Assembly (NCBI GenBank): GCA_037074615.1
Contig: CM073560.1
Location: 5,463,501-5,527,500 of the forward strand
Length of the DNA stretch: 64,000 nt
Direction of reading: 5' to 3'
Origin: Leucaena leucocephala
Taxonomy: Eukaryota > Streptophyta > Magnoliopsida > Fabales > Fabaceae
Part shown: positions 11,044-25,191 of the stretch, piece by piece
How the letters are laid out: each line of letters starts with the position of its first letter
How positions within the stretch are numbered: the stretch's first letter is position 1
Notes under the pieces: generated by a model
What the model saw: the letters and a program-made list of their open reading frames with translations, nothing else
What the model was told of the DNA's origin: nothing
The model's database searches: none
Made by a program: the position numbers and the translations under genes

Positions 11044-14000
11044 CTAAAACGGGTTCCTTCTTGTTCCTCTTCGTTTTGATCCACCTGTTGAGCTGGAGCT
11101 TGTTTTCTGTCAAACGGGATTATGAGACACAATTAACAATTATTCATTTGCGACCAAAATATGTGGAGATAGATTTCTAAGCCAAATAAAGAAACATATG
11201 ACATACCGATTTTGATTTCTTAACCTTTCCTCGAATCCTGTTCCTTGGAGGTTTCAACTTGTATATCCGAACCATCCAGTGGTGAGTAGTGAATACCTGC
11301 AATCATTACAAGTCAATGTCAGCGAATAAGCCTTGGCCATGCATTTCCTAAGTAAATTATTTAGTACTCTCTACGATTCTAAATAGAACAATTAATAGAA
11401 AGGTTTATTTTAGTTTTAAACATAATATTTTAATCTACTTTATCTCCTAAATCTATAATTTTTTTCCCCACTAAACTCTCTATTGATGGCAAATAAAGGG
11501 ATTTTCCCTCAAGAAAGTAATTTTATATACAAATAACTAATTTAACTATTTTTTTAATCTCTAGTTTTAACAAATTGTAGTTATGTAACTCATATATTTA
11601 GGATTGGAGAGAATATTTCTTATTATTGACACCCGGCACTCTCCATTCGTCTGTTCTAACAAACTCGTGTGTATATTCATTCATTTCACCCTCTTGTATA
11701 TATTTTCCTCCTTCACTCTTCAGTTAGTCATAACTCCTATTAACAATGAATGGGCGTGAGATGATCATTACCGAGGAACAATATCGAAAGTGATAGCTTC
11801 TATATAATTCATCTATAAATCTAAGTTTCAATATGTGTATCTAGATTAATGACCAAAAGTAAACAAAAATCAACAAACTATAGTTATTATCAATCAATCA
11901 TGAGCAGTTGTTTATAGTCCATACAAGGCAAAGGACTGACTTATGAACAAATTCAAGCACGTTTAACTTATGTTGGAATGACCCAAATGAAATTCTTGTT
12001 AGATTTATTCATCTTTAATCCAAACGCTAGAAAATTTGTACTCTTATTCTATTCAGATCTACTCCTGTCCTTAATATAAGATCTTAGTTGACTAACTAGG
12101 GTAGATTAAGAAAGTTAAATAAATTAGTTAATTATAACAAATGTAACATGATCTCTCCAAAATATTATTGCATAAGAATAGATTATATATTAATTTATAA
12201 ATTAGATAAATTAGTTTAAGAAAAAATGATACATATTATATATAAAATGAATTAAGGTTTTATATTTAGGACTAAATTTAACTCTCAAACTAGCTCTTAT
12301 ATCAAGGCGGGAGGAGTATTTATCTTTGACCATGTGTTCGCAAGAAAATTAGAAATTTCTCTGACCTCTTCGAAATGGGTTAGTTTGAAATGTTTCTTCC
12401 CAATTTCCGTCCGCCTCACTTTGTCAAAGCCTCTACCGTCGGTTTCTACAAATCTGTAAAAATCAAAGTTTTAAGTGCCTAAACATTAAAAAAGAAAACT
12501 TGAAAACAGCCAAATTCCATCAGAGGAGAGAGACCTGTAATAGCAGAGTTTATACATGAGACAGTTGAGCATTGTTGGTGTGGCCATAGAATCGATCCGA
12601 TAATTACCATCCCTCTATTATCAGAACAGCAAGAAAAGATATTAACATCCCAATCATAACTCAGAACCAAGTAATTATAAAAGAAAGCTAAATTATCATC
12701 TACTGTCCTGATATATAATAAGGTTAAATTGCATTCAACATCCTAAAATATTTTTCTAATAGCACTCAATATTCTCATTGCTATCAAGACAATACTTTAA
12801 GGGCAAAATCATGCTAAAAATTATGTTGTTGTTTTTCGTCACCAGCAGTTGAACTCGTGTTCAAGCAACTCATTGCCAAGCAATGAACCATATGACGGCA
12901 CAAGTCAGCTGGTGCACCAAAAATTACTTTTAAGATCCCAATTACTTTGTGCTACTGGAAAAATATTTTAAGGTACTGAATGCACAAAAAATTACTTTAG
13001 AATACTGCATGCTACTACCAAAATACTTTAGGGTGCCGATAACCCTGTATAATATTAACAGGGCTTGATAGAGCAACCAATGTTGCTAACAAGTAACTTA
13101 CTAGATAATCTGGTTCCTTTATGTGAGGGAATACGCCCCCTCCTATTCGGACCATCCATAGGAACTTATTGATATCATCACTGGGGTAGCCAACCAATCC
13201 TAGAAAGTGAAGCAAAAAATCAGAACAGGGTGACTAAGATTATTAAATAATCTCATAGAAGAGAAAAAATGCTGACCTCCAAAGACAACAAGAACATATT
13301 TTACATCCAAGGAGCTGAAAATTTCCCAAGCTGCCTTCTCAGGAGAAGACATTGCTGTCCCAACAGTGGCAATATGTGTGTTATTCCAGGTATTATTGTC
13401 GACGATAACAGTTCGGTTAGCCATGGCAGTAGTTTGATATCCATAGTCCCACCAAGATGCCACCTACAAGAAATTCCGTATAAACATCAAGTTTCTTAAA
13501 CATCCATGGGCAATAATAGGTTTATAGCAATGCATTATTTTCCTTTTCTTTGAAGGGGGCAAAAAAGCTGTATGTGGAAGTATCGTATAGAGAAAAATTT
13601 CCTGGAATCTAACGTCATATCAACCTATAAGGAATGGAGCCTTGTTACAGTTAGGGAGAGGGAATTTCTTCAATCTCTTTTAATTATTCAAGGAGGCTTC
13701 ACAAAACAACCTGACGAATTTATAAATACAGCAGACTAGGTTTCAGATAAACAATAGAATTTATAGACAAATGGCAAATACGCATATATAAATATATATA
13801 TCACGGGGGTCCGAAACTGGTGCTCGGAGTATTGGAATAACCTATCTGCACTTCTAATTTTTTTCACCAAAAAAACAAATTTAGGGGATGTCACAGGAAC
13901 TCACCTTATCATCTACTTCTGTATTATGGCTCAACCAAGCATAAGCTTCTCTAAAATCATCGAAAACATGTAACTCATCATGTGAACGTGATGTTAGAAC

Positions 14001-17000
14001 AATTGAAGGGGCTGAATAGGCTTCTGCTGCTGCCCATACGCTATGTACCTACAAAAGAGTGAAATGACTTTAAATAAACTCTAATGAACTACGTCAGACT
14101 TCTGAAATTACACAAGGAAAAGGAAAGCTATATTACCACATAGAAGGCACCCAATAACATAAGTAAGAAAATAGCGATGATGGATCCTTCCAGAGGCAAA
14201 ACCAAGAGCCTCTTCTTAACCTGTGACTTACTAGGAGGCTTTTCCACAGGCTCTTTTTCCTTCTTTTTGCTCTTTCTCGACATGCGTTCCTTGGTTGTGT
14301 CCTCACTTTTAGCAGTCTTTGCCACATCTGTTGGCGCCGCAGCATTATCAGGAGTCGCATCCCTTACCTTGGTCGTTAAAAACACAATATGAACAAGGCA
14401 ACCTCATGGAAATGACTATAGGAATGAAAAAGCAGTGCCGAATTTGTGAAGCACGATAAATAAATGCTTACATCAGTATGAGAATCATCTAAAAGGTTGG
14501 GTAGTTGAAATTTGATTGATCTGGTTAAGGCATCAAAAGCTTGAGAAAGAGCAATCCCAGACATTATGCATGCTGCTGGGGCAAGTACAAGCATCAAGCG
14601 AACCTGATATTTAACAACACAATGATGGCTTCCATAATAAGTTAATAACATAGAAAAAAAAAATATTATAATACATTATCAAAATACAGTACCACAATAG
14701 TTCTTACCATGACTCCAGAAAAATATACGGACATTACAATATACAACACCACAAAAGAGCTTGCATCAGATAAAGGCGAGAAGCATGCCTACAGCAGGTA
14801 AAGAAAAGGATGACCCAGTATAAAACCCCATAAGAAAAGGAAATGTAAAGGGACAACATGATTTCTTGCAAGAAAATTAACTTACAATAATGCCTGCTGG
14901 AACCAAGAATGCCAAGACATTGATGTCCATAAAGTAAGATGGCCAGGTAGGCGGTTGGTGCTCACTCACACTAGCTATGATTGGTATATACTTGCTGGCA
15001 TAAGTACTGTTAAGCACAGAATTAGAGACCATTTTACAAGTTAGGAGCCACAAGACCAAAGACAAAAAAAGAAAAGGATATAGTACAAATGGAAAAAAAA
15101 AAGATAAATAAAAAGATACTTCTTTTAGTCCATCCATATATTTATGGACCAACAGTCACCTCAAACAGAACCAAACTGAAAAGTCAAAATGAAAAAGTGG
15201 TTGCAAAATCCCATGTCATGCAACTAATTTGCCGTAGCTAGTAATTTTTTTATTCATGGTCTCCAAAGCAACTAGACAACAAATAATTGAGAAGAAGGAT
15301 CTTACGGGTCTAGCAGACTCAAACTCCGTCCACTCCATCCCTTCGTTGGGCTTGAAGCTACCACAGCTACAAGTACTGCTACTGTTGCAACACATACTGC
15401 CCTGAAATTTAAATGATGTCCATAAGTTTCAAATAAGTTCAGTTTTCCACTTGCCATGCTTCCAGCATTTAAATAAACCATACAAAGGGATGCTCACAGG
15501 CCAACAGATACAACTAGTGTCACAGCTACTTTGAACATTTTTGGAGATAGAATCCCTCTGATGTAGTATACAAGAGCCACTACATGGATAATAATGAAAA
15601 CCTGCAGAACAAGAATTAGCAAAAGGGAAACAGGGTTTTGAAGTAAACAAAGAAAAAGTGGATAAAATGCTGTGGTTCAACTATAAAATTTAACTAGCAT
15701 ATTCGAATTCCTTATCCATTTTCCAAGTCAGCAAGATGCTCAAATGAGTTGTATTGCTCTCAAAACATACACAAGTGGATTAAGAAAAGTAAATAGCATA
15801 TGAATTCTACTAATTTTTTTTTGGCCAAAATAAATTAGACTAATTTGATTAAATAGGTTTTGAAATAGTTGTAGATTCCAAATTTAAAATGATCAAGTAT
15901 ATAAGTAAATACTCATGCAAGACAGTACAGAAATCCAGACTATAACTCCAAAATATATTTGAGAAGAAAAAGAATTTTCAGAGTTTGGGTAGCAAAATAG
16001 AATAAATTGTGCTAATGCTAGGTTATTGCTCATAAGTAACGCGTTGTATGGCTCGAGTACAACGACAAATGAGCAAGAGCCATTGCATCGTCGCCCAAGT
16101 GTAGTGTTAATGAGCAAGGGCTACCACACTCTACTAAACGGATGCAGCTAACAAAGTTAGCCCTTGATTTACTATTTCAAGGAGAATGCATTGTCCTTTT
16201 CTCTAATCTTCTTTAAATTCTTTATCAGAAAAATGATCAACGTGAATTTAGGAGCTATAAATTAACCATGAAGTAGAATAGTTGTTCTTTTCTGGTAAAG
16301 CATGATTTTATTGACAATAATCACAGTTACTTCAAAGAGTAGGGGAGAACTCACCAGAAATGATGCAAAGTGTTCTGACGTCATTACAGCATTGAATCCA
16401 ACAACAGGCACCAAGGAAGCCAACAGTGTGCCCAAGACAACCTGCATCGAGGAGTTTCACAATTTGAACCAGAAAAAAGATATCCAGCATTGCTGGAAGA
16501 AAGAAAGTTTCCAAACAAATAATTTAAATACATATTAAGATCTCTAACTTGTAAATGAGGATTCATGCCAGATTGATAGGCAGGAAGGATGTTATAAGTT
16601 CTAAATCAATAAAACAAATCACGTATAACAGTAGCATACGCATAACAAGGAATATCACAGTCCTGTTGAATAAATAATACAAGATTTCCTCTAAGAACCA
16701 TCACATGCATTCTCCACATTTCAATTAAGAGAAAAGGCATTGATCTGAACTACAGATGATAATTGCATGATTGTAATAGATACTCACAAGAGGTGCATAA
16801 GCAATGTACAGTCGAGAAGAATAGCGACCAGTTATTATGCACAACAGCACATGCATTGGAATGAGGTTGATAATAAAAGTGTACCCTCCCCATGAGCAAA
16901 CCTGCAAGATATGGAAAAACAATAGAAGGATAACATAAAATCGAAGCTGCATAATAAGAAATAGAAAGGAAAAAAAAAAGTTTCCATCATACAAAGCTTA

Positions 17001-19923
17001 CCATGTAAAAATATGCTATGGCATTCAAAGTGGCATAAAAGAGGGACCCCGTATTCAGTGTCTACATGACATGTAAGTTAAGTCAGAAAAATAACAGAGA
17101 AGATGAGTGCATAAGCAACAAATCATATAGAAAAATTTAATAATATACTGATGGCAAATGAATTAAACTAATGAGGAATATGGTTCAATAAACAACCTTT
17201 CTGATGACTTTCTACATATTTTGAAGCGATCAGCACAAGACATTCGAAAAAGGGGGGAAATGGTGAAATTATTAGAGGCTAACCTTTATATAGAGGTAGA
17301 AAGTGAAAATCAAAGCAAATATAGCAACAGCTTCATTATCATAGCTCCCAGCCACTGACCGAGATATATATGAGGGGACCTGCAAATAGAAACTTATTTA
17401 GAGAAGAGGAACCACTTATATACATGGGGAGAGTCAGGGACCAGCAAATTAAAACATAATAGAATAGAGAATGATTACATATTTATAATTCAACCATGTA
17501 ATTCATATAGGGCTAGGATCTGTTTCAACAGGCAACCTGCCAAAAATGTTCAAATGAATCCACATCAAGATGCATGACTGTTAATAAACTTGTATCCGCT
17601 GCTTTTTCAAAAGATATATATTCATCAAGCTTACAATCTAAGAATGCTAAACAATTAAATCACCAGTACCAGAAGATAGAACTAGCACCACATCCTACGT
17701 CAAAGTCTAGTAACAAGTCAAGTCAATATCATCAAATATGACCTTTTCAACAACAAAAAGGGAAAATTTCATAACCACTGCATATCCCCCAAAAAAAACC
17801 ACAGCCAGTCTTAAGTAGGTGATACAGTGATATTGCACACGAGTTAGGAGATAGCAACAAACAAGATTAGATTGTGAAGAATCTTCCTGCATAAGGCATG
17901 AAACAAACACCAACAAGATTCATAATCTTGAGGAATGTTCCTTTTCATGTAAATTAGTGTTGCCACAACCAAAAACCTCTACGTTTCATAGCAAATAGCA
18001 GTGAAGATCAGTATAGAACATACTGCGTTGAATGCTTATTTATTTATCTTTTGTAGCCAACACTGAGTTGAATGGTTCTAAACAAAAACCAATGAGACAT
18101 TCTCTGATAATTTGTTAGCATGTTACTAGTATCGCTGTCAAAAGTTTGACAAAATTCAACAAAAATAATCTCATTTAGTCACAAAGCCAGCCAAGATATT
18201 CACCATAGCCAAAAGAACTGCAGCTGTCAGGCCAGCCCCAGAACCCTTAACTTCCTGCATATAGAGGCAGGTGCACTATATTAATACATAAATTAATAAT
18301 ATTGAAAATATACAATTTGGGTAGAACAAACCTTAGTCAGAAGATAAGTTGCCCATGAAGCAAAGGCTGAAAATATAGGTGCAGTAAAAACACAAACGGT
18401 CTCTACTGAGAGAGGAATATTTAAAGAATTCAGTAACCTGATGTCAAAAGAGATCGTCCCAAAAAGCAGTCAAATTCTTTGAAAACCACAAAGAGGAATA
18501 TTTAAAGTATTCAGTATTGAGATAAACAACAAAATAATCGCTAGCAGCAGATATCTATCAACATTAAGTCTGCATCAACAAAAAACCAAAAGAGTTAGTA
18601 TAAATTGCACAAACTGCCCTATTTCAGACACTTACCACCATAAGGTGCCTGCTGTCAAGGTCAAACCAGGATAGACAGTCCCACCAATTACACGACCCAG
18701 AGGATACCTTGAAAGAAAAAAGTGACACTCATTAAAGCGAGAAATATAATTCAACATTTGACAAGCTGGTCAAACTAAACAGGTGATCAAGAAGGAAGTG
18801 TTTCAATTCATGACCTGGCTACTTACCAAGTTCGATCATCAAACCAGTTCCAGAAGTCATATATCCCATTTTTTGTTAGAAACTGAAACCAAACAATATT
18901 CCTGTCATCTTCTGTGAGTTTTCATTGCATAGGTATATATTCTTTTTCCAGAAAATAACATAATCTAGAAAACATATAGTTGTTTCTTTGTCACACGCAT
19001 ACTGGGAACAAAAAAACATCTCTTTTGTGCATGTTCACAATATAGCAAGTTGGCAACGCAACAAATTGAAACCGGACTACAAAATAGTAAGTCACATACA
19101 ATAATGATGATTTTAAATTTTTAAACCCACTAATCAGCAACTAAGAAATTCGGGCGAAACCAACTGCATCAGTTGAGAGACTAATCAATCATCGCCAGAA
19201 TATGTGCCAATGGATGGGAAAAGGTTTCATTTCACATAAAGCTTACCTGAGTGACTCTATAATTGAAATAAGGATCAAACTCATGAATGACACTCTCGTA
19301 CTTTATAACCTGTGTCAGTACACGAAAGATGTCAATGTCACTGCTACACAAAATCTGATCCACAAATGAAATACATATATTATTCTGGTGCAGCTAGAAA
19401 GAATTTGGAGGGGGAAGGGGGGTAAAAAAATTGTAATGCAAGCAGAGAAATGAACTTTATGAGCCCGCATTTTATAAAGCAAAATATGATGAGAAGAAGA
19501 CAGCATGTAGAGCTTATTGATAAACGACAAATAAAAATCGCCCGGTCAAGCTACACCAAATTTATAACAGCAATAAGTATGACACCGAGTGACTTGGCAC
19601 CATTGTTTCCATTACTTTTTCATCAACCAGAAACGAAAAATTTCGCTTACAAAATTTCTGATCTTATATGAATAAGCAAAAATATATCAATTGGCCAGCC
19701 ATTCATGCAGTTCAAATCAACACTAGAAAAACGCAGAAAACAAAAAATGTATTGAGAGGAAATCACATTATCAGATCCATGGACAAAGAAATGTTGAAAT
19801 TCTTACAGAGAAGAGACGGATCGAGAAGGCGAGAACACCAATCAGAATTAAGATGAAGAACGAAAGAACGCTTCCGAAAGCATTCCGGAAGGAGCTGCCG
19901 TTGGATGCATCGGAGGCCGCCAT
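11044..19923 (-). CDS. STT3A: Oligosaccharyltransferase catalytic subunit STT3A, 23 exons, complete
   Basis: It transfers the lipid-linked glycan to Asn-X-Ser/Thr in the ER lumen. The exons (high to low) are 19807-19923, 19247-19309, 18827-18882, 18636-18707, 18332-18437, 18204-18254, 17284-17379, 17002-17061, 16788-16901, 16355-16441, 15498-15601, 15306-15401, 14886-15006, 14708-14788, 14472-14603, 14137-14367, 13905-14048, 13277-13463, 13102-13199, 12535-12614, 12366-12453, 11207-11296 and 11044-11106. All phases close, giving 778 aa, against about 779 in Arabidopsis STT3A as I remember it. Visible motifs are EFDPYFNYR (Asp51) in the first luminal loop, SVSE at 353-356, catalytic WWDYG at 581-585, the DxxK segment at 648-655, and a double NNT sequon shortly after WWDYG. 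Many hydrophobic segments precede residue 475. The Lys/Glu-rich insert encoded at 14137-14367 is the feature that favours STT3A over STT3B. No break was seen, so it is probably functional. Confidence 0.96.
12060..12318. repeat. Stowaway-like (mariner-type) MITE in an STT3A intron
   Basis: The ends TACTCCTGTCCTTAATATAAG and a reverse-complementary ATATCAAGGCGGGAGGAGTA form terminal inverted repeats with TA at both edges. The inside is AT-rich and has no coding capacity. It lies in the intron between the last exons, at 11296 and 12366. The same internal phrases recur at 52,195-52,393. Confidence 0.6.
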
Positions 19924-20099
19924 TGACGGCCAAATTGAGCTTAGGGGAAGAGAGAGTACGGTCTCTCAGAGACTAAGAGCCCAGTTTTTGAAGTCGTCGT
20001 CGTCGAGAAGGAAGACTCGAGAGGGAAGGGAAGACTCAGTTTGTGTGTTTGCGAAACTGGAACTTTTTTATGCGAAAAGACCATAACGGGTCTGAAGTT

Positions 20100-20363
20100 T
20101 GTATTTAATGACGAAGATATTCTTCAGCTTTCCGACGTGGCGAAATTTGATTGCGTGGTAACCAGATGCCTCGGAATTGGTCCTGGAATGCTGTTTTTGC
20201 CACGCTGCGTTACTCAATTGGAAGTTTGCTTTCTTACACAGCTCCACCTATGACTATAATTAGGGAAAATTTATTTTTGGCCATATTATTTTGAATCAAT
20301 TATAATTAAATTTTCAAACGTTGACTCGATATGAGTCAATTCTTACATTACGTTGGATATAAT
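20100..20363. other. Probable promoter and leader region of STT3A
   Basis: This lies directly upstream of the STT3A start on the minus strand. The leader next to the ATG (19924-20060) is rich in CT/GA and TCGTCG-like words. I see no convincing TATA box, as is common for housekeeping genes. Confidence 0.35.
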
Positions 20364-21135
20364 TAGGGATGTTTATAAAGCCAGTACCCCGGTATACCTA
20401 CCTGAGCTCGCGAAAAAATGGCCCTGCCCAGCCAGATAAATATAGAGCAGGGCTGGGCATCGGGCTGCAAAATACAGCCCATGCTTTTTTCAGGCTGGGC
20501 ACCGGGCAAAGGGATTGCCCTGCCCTGCCCTGCCCATGAGCACCCTTTTTTTTTCTCCGTAGGTACTACACTTAGAAGAAAGAATATGATAGTTACTAGT
20601 GACTAAAGGGTCATTTTAGAAATATAAGTAGTTAAGTACGTAAATTGTATCTTTTAATATTTATAAGTATATTAATTTTTTGAATTTTATTAATCATAAT
20701 ATGATTACATTATAAATTATAATTATTTATTTTATTTTTTTAGATATTTTATCATTGTCAACATTTGGAAAATTGATGTAAAGTTATAATTATAAACTAT
20801 TTAGACTTCAAAGTTTTTTTATATGTAATGAATTTCAAGACTTTAATTATTATCTTTTTGTTACCTTATTTTTAGTGGATTATAGATATTATTTAATTCT
20901 TGAAAACATATGAATATGATATTATTTTAGAAGTTTATAATTGCAGATTTTTTTCACAACATGAGCATGGCATCACAACTTAGGCATGCCCAGCCCGCCC
21001 ATGCCCAGCCCAAAATGGTTAGGGCTTTTATCGGGTAGGGTCGGACATCGGGCTGCAAAATGCAGCCCATGTTTTTCTGGGCAGGGCACCGGGCAGGGGG
21101 GTCGCCCTGCCCAGCCTTGCCCATGAACACCCCTA
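20364..21135. mobile_element. Non-autonomous hAT-type element, copy 2, with perfect 8 bp duplication
   Basis: The 772 bp element starts TAGGGATGTTTATAAAGCC and ends CATGAACACCCCTA. It is flanked by exact 8 bp repeats, GATATAAT at 20356-20363 and 21136-21143, the signature of hAT transposition. It is collinear with the element at 5903-6670, including the GC-rich GGGCTGGGCATCGGGCTGC blocks at both ends and the AT-rich core. No transposase is encoded. The perfect duplication suggests it is a younger insertion than copy 1. Confidence 0.88.
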
Positions 21136-21139
21136 GATA

Positions 21140-21500
21140 TAATAGAATATTTTTTTATAAAAGTAAAAGTAAAAATAGAAATAGAATTAAGTTAAAAATA
21201 AATTTTAAAAATTTGTTCGATAAGTTAAAAATAAATATAGAATTTATATATATTTTTATAATTTAGGATAAAATAATCTAAAATATTTTTTTATAACGTG
21301 AAAAGAGTTAAAGTTGTCTAAAAATTTTATAACTTGGGGTAAAATAGTTCAAAATATTTCACTTTCATTTCTCCCATCTTATTTTTTAACTTTTTTTTTA
21401 TGGAAATGAAATGACAAACAATGTTAGAAATATCTTCCATTGTACCAAATAAGAAAAATAATTGATTCCACCTCCATTTCCATGATACCAAACATGCCTA
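21140..21500. repeat. Dispersed AT-rich repeat shared with 58.5-58.9 kb
   Basis: It shares an ordered series of phrases with 58,537-58,915: AAAATATTTTTTTATAAC, GTTAAAGTTGTCTA, AAATTTTATAA, TTGGGGTAAAAT and a TTTTTTATGG(A)AATGAAATG block, ending in TACCAAACAT. It is probably a MITE family with TACCAAACA-type ends. Confidence 0.55.
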
Positions 21501-24500
21501 TAGTTTTAATTTAGGTAAAATTCATTTCCTAAACTTTTACTCATTGCAAGCGAATCGCTATAATTTTAACTATTTAAAATTTTAATCCTTAATTTTATGA
21601 AATATATAATTTTATTTTTTAAAATATAAATTTTAATATTTTAAATAATTAAACTATAGTAAATAAGTTATATTAAGTTAACTTTCAAAGACTAAGTTAT
21701 AATCGAATTAAAATTATTGGACTAAGTTATGTGAAGTTAAAATTTAAAAATTATGTTATAACTAAATCAAAATTATATGGACAAAAAATTAATTTTTTTT
21801 CTAAAATGAATTACTCGAGTTTTAGATGTAGGAGTTAGATAAATAATTTATAAATATTAAAAAATATTTAAATTAATTATTTATAAAAGAATGTAGATTT
21901 ATTTTCGTATGGTAGCTTTTTTAGTTATTTATATTAAAAATTATTCTCTCAATGGAAAATGTTATGCGCAAATAATAGAAAAATATTTTTAAAAAAATCA
22001 TAAATTTGAGAGACATAATACATTTAAATCTTGTATTTAGAAATAAACTAAACAATCTAGTTTTACTTGTTCTTATATTTATAACTAAATAAATATTAAT
22101 AATTATTGATCTTATTACTAAGTATAGATAATTACGAATCTCAAAATTAAATATCTAGTAATAGAATTAAAATATAGTATAAAAAAATAAAATAGGGAGA
22201 GACAACTAGTCCAAATTCTTGCCCAATTTATATAATTTGGTAGTGTGTTTTAATTAGTGCCTATTTGGGTTTGTATAAAACTTTGGTTTTAAAAAGATTT
22301 TTAGCCCAAATCTTAGTTTTGGGAAAATTTTAAAACAAACAATTATATTTATCCAAAATACCTTATAGACTAAATTAGGATTTTGGATAAACTTTTAAAA
22401 ATAATTTTTAAAATAGTAAAAAAGTTTATAAACTACTAAATTATTATTTTATTTATATTTTTTTATTCTCTCCCCTCTCCCCAATAAATATTCCCGTCAC
22501 CTCCTTCTCATTTCTCTGTTGCCTCCTTCATCTTTCTCCATCACCGTCATTCATCTAGATTGCCGTGGGTCACGTGGTTTGCTGGGGGTTGTGTGGGTGC
22601 TTCTCGGTGACGTCTTCTTCCTCTATCTTCGTCGTCGTCTTCTTCTAGCTTGAAGAAAGATGGTGAGACGATGAGAAAATGGGAAGATGAGAGAGAAGAG
22701 GAGAGTTCTTGAGAAGAAGAAGGGGCCTGTTCTGATATGAGATTGTCAAAGAAGAGGAAAGAAGATGATAGTGAGGGTAGGTGGTGATAGGTATTTTTTT
22801 TTTAATTTTTATTTTATATTTTTTCTGATAATTTATAAATAATAAAAATATTTTTAGTAATAATTATCTAAATATTTATTTATTTATAACTATTTTTTTT
22901 ATAATTTTTTTTTAGAAACCCTTTTCTAAATATTGTCCAAAAAATATTATTTTTTTCTATAAGCTTTTTTCTAAAAATCTATCTAAACATGCTTTTAATA
23001 TTAAATCAAGTTTCAAATGCTCCCTATGATTAATACAGAACTATAACTATAATGTCCTTATGCCATAATTCTCCCGCCGGCCTCTGTTATCAAATACAAA
23101 AAAAACACAAATTTAAAGAATTTTCGTGATCAAATATTGCGAATATTGCAGAGTTTAATAATTATTTAATTTTTTTTCTTAAACTGTCTCAAAGTGGCAG
23201 AGTAGTGAGTACTTTTCATTTTCTCGCTTTAATTATGGACTAACTAGGAAAGAAAAAAAAATTCAGACCCCCAATTACTTTTAATCATGTTTATTAATAT
23301 ATGTGTTCAATATTTTTCTCTAATCCTCAATATAAAAAATATTCTTAACAAACTCATGGAGTAAAAAAAATAGATAAATTAGTTATTTATAATTAATATA
23401 TTTAAAACACCCACACCATTTAATAATTAAAATTTAATTTAATGTGTAGAGATAAAAATGTAGTAATAAATTTGAGTATTATAGAAAAGAAAAGTTTAAT
23501 ATAAGAGATAAGAGGGGATGTAACCTTATATCAACGACCAAACAAAAATTTTTAAATAAAGATTGTATTTAGGATAAAAGGGAAGTATGATATAAATTCC
23601 TTATATTGATAAAAAAAAGATCAATTACTATATGCAACCAAATAAAATGTATAAACATAATGGCACTGCACTATTAATTTTTTTAAGGGTTAAGGTGCTT
23701 AAATGTTCTGAAAGTTTCTACTGATGAGCACCCACTATTTAGAATTTTTTTTATCTAATATGTCCTAAAAATTTTATTTACAATAATTTTGCTAATGCCG
23801 TTAGTCAAAGTTAATTTTAACTGTTGAAGACCAGAAAGAAAATTTAACAATTAAACTTAATATTGACTAACGGTTAGGATAAAATTATTACAAAATAAAA
23901 TTTATAAGATATATTATATTTAAAAAAAGCTTCTGAGTTCTAAATACTCTTCAATAAAAATTTCTAGGGTATTTAAGTACTTTAATTTTTTTTTTAATTT
24001 AAGTACTTCTAAGGATTAAATGTATAATTATCAGGAATTTTAAAAGCTAGTTTAATACCTATTAAAATAAAGAAAGAGTTTTTAATTTGTAAAATCACTT
24101 ATTTTCTCTAGTCCATAGCTACCAAACGGATGGAAAAGTCTCTGTGGAAGTATAGGCCAGCCCAACTATTTATGTATGAAGAAAAACAAACTCAAAACAT
24201 AAATTTATTAATTAATTATAGTCCTAGTCCTATAAGGTACATAAACTGTATACATAATCATTTATTTTGGATACTTTCTTTTAAATATATAAATTCATGA
24301 ACGTAAATAATTTAAGTTGACATTTATATACATTTATATACATTAAATAAATTTGCATGAACTTCTGAAAGAATAAATCTAAGGACATACTTGGAATCAC
24401 GTTTTGATCACTGTAAAAGCGATTTTTTGAAGCTAAAAAATCAGTTTAGGCCAAAATATATGTTTAGGATTATTTTTGAAAAAAAAAATTTAAGGTCAAA

Positions 24501-25191
24501 AGTGAAATTAAAGCTGATGAGACAAGTTTTTTCGGCTTTTTGACTTTTGAGTATTAGCTTCTTTTTTTTTTAATATTTAAATATTTTAAAATTAATTTTT
24601 TAATATATATATTATTTAAATTAGTCTGTATTGACTTTTTACTAAAAAATAATTTAAATCTAATTAACTTTTACTCTAATTTTATCAATTAACTAACCCC
24701 ACCGACCATATTGAGTTTAGTTTTAATATGATGATATGATTATTTGAAGGTCGGGATTAAGGGTAAAAAATATGTGATGCCTAAATAATATTAATAAAAT
24801 ATTGAAAACTTAATAAGGGGCCATGGCTCCAAGCCTCCAACTACCCTATACCCCCACCGACCTACACCTATTTCCTATAACTAAAAAAAACAAAAAAAAA
24901 CATTTAAACCTATTACCAGTAAGTTAATTTTTTTAATAAATTTAAAAAATTAAATAAATTATTTAATTATAATTAATATAAGAGTTAATTAATTAATTTA
25001 GATAGATTAAAGAATATATAATATGAATTCATCTTAAAAATTAAATTTAATCAGAATTAATTAATTTATTTAATTTTTTATATTTATTTAAAAAAATTGA
25101 TTAGCATATGAGGTACAGTAATTATAAACAATCTCGGTCAATTGACTTTTATTATGATCTCTTGTTTACAACAAGGAGAGACACAATTCTC
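21501..25191. other. AT-rich repeat zone, no gene recognised
   Basis: No protein family was recognised. A GC-richer core at about 22,480-22,790, with runs of GAAGA and CTTC, lies between AT-rich flanks near 22,260 and 22,998 that weakly resemble inverted ends (TTTGGG...TTAGCCC / ...ATCTAAACATGC). It may be a non-coding transposon. A MITE-like segment follows at 24,380-24,700. Confidence 0.4.
24380..24700. repeat. MITE-family segment related to 8.6 and 56.5 kb copies
   Basis: It contains the same internal order as 56,396-56,761: a GGCTTTTTGACTTTTG-like phrase, a poly-T run, TTTTAAAATTAATTTTTTAATATAT, and a region resembling AATTAACTTTTA followed by ATCAATTAAC. The borders are not resolved. 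Confidence 0.4.

Noticed and set aside
13269..13499. Plus-strand open frames opposite STT3A exons (also 14.2, 16.3 and 19.5-20.2 kb)
   Set aside because: They are antisense shadows of the STT3A exons and leader.
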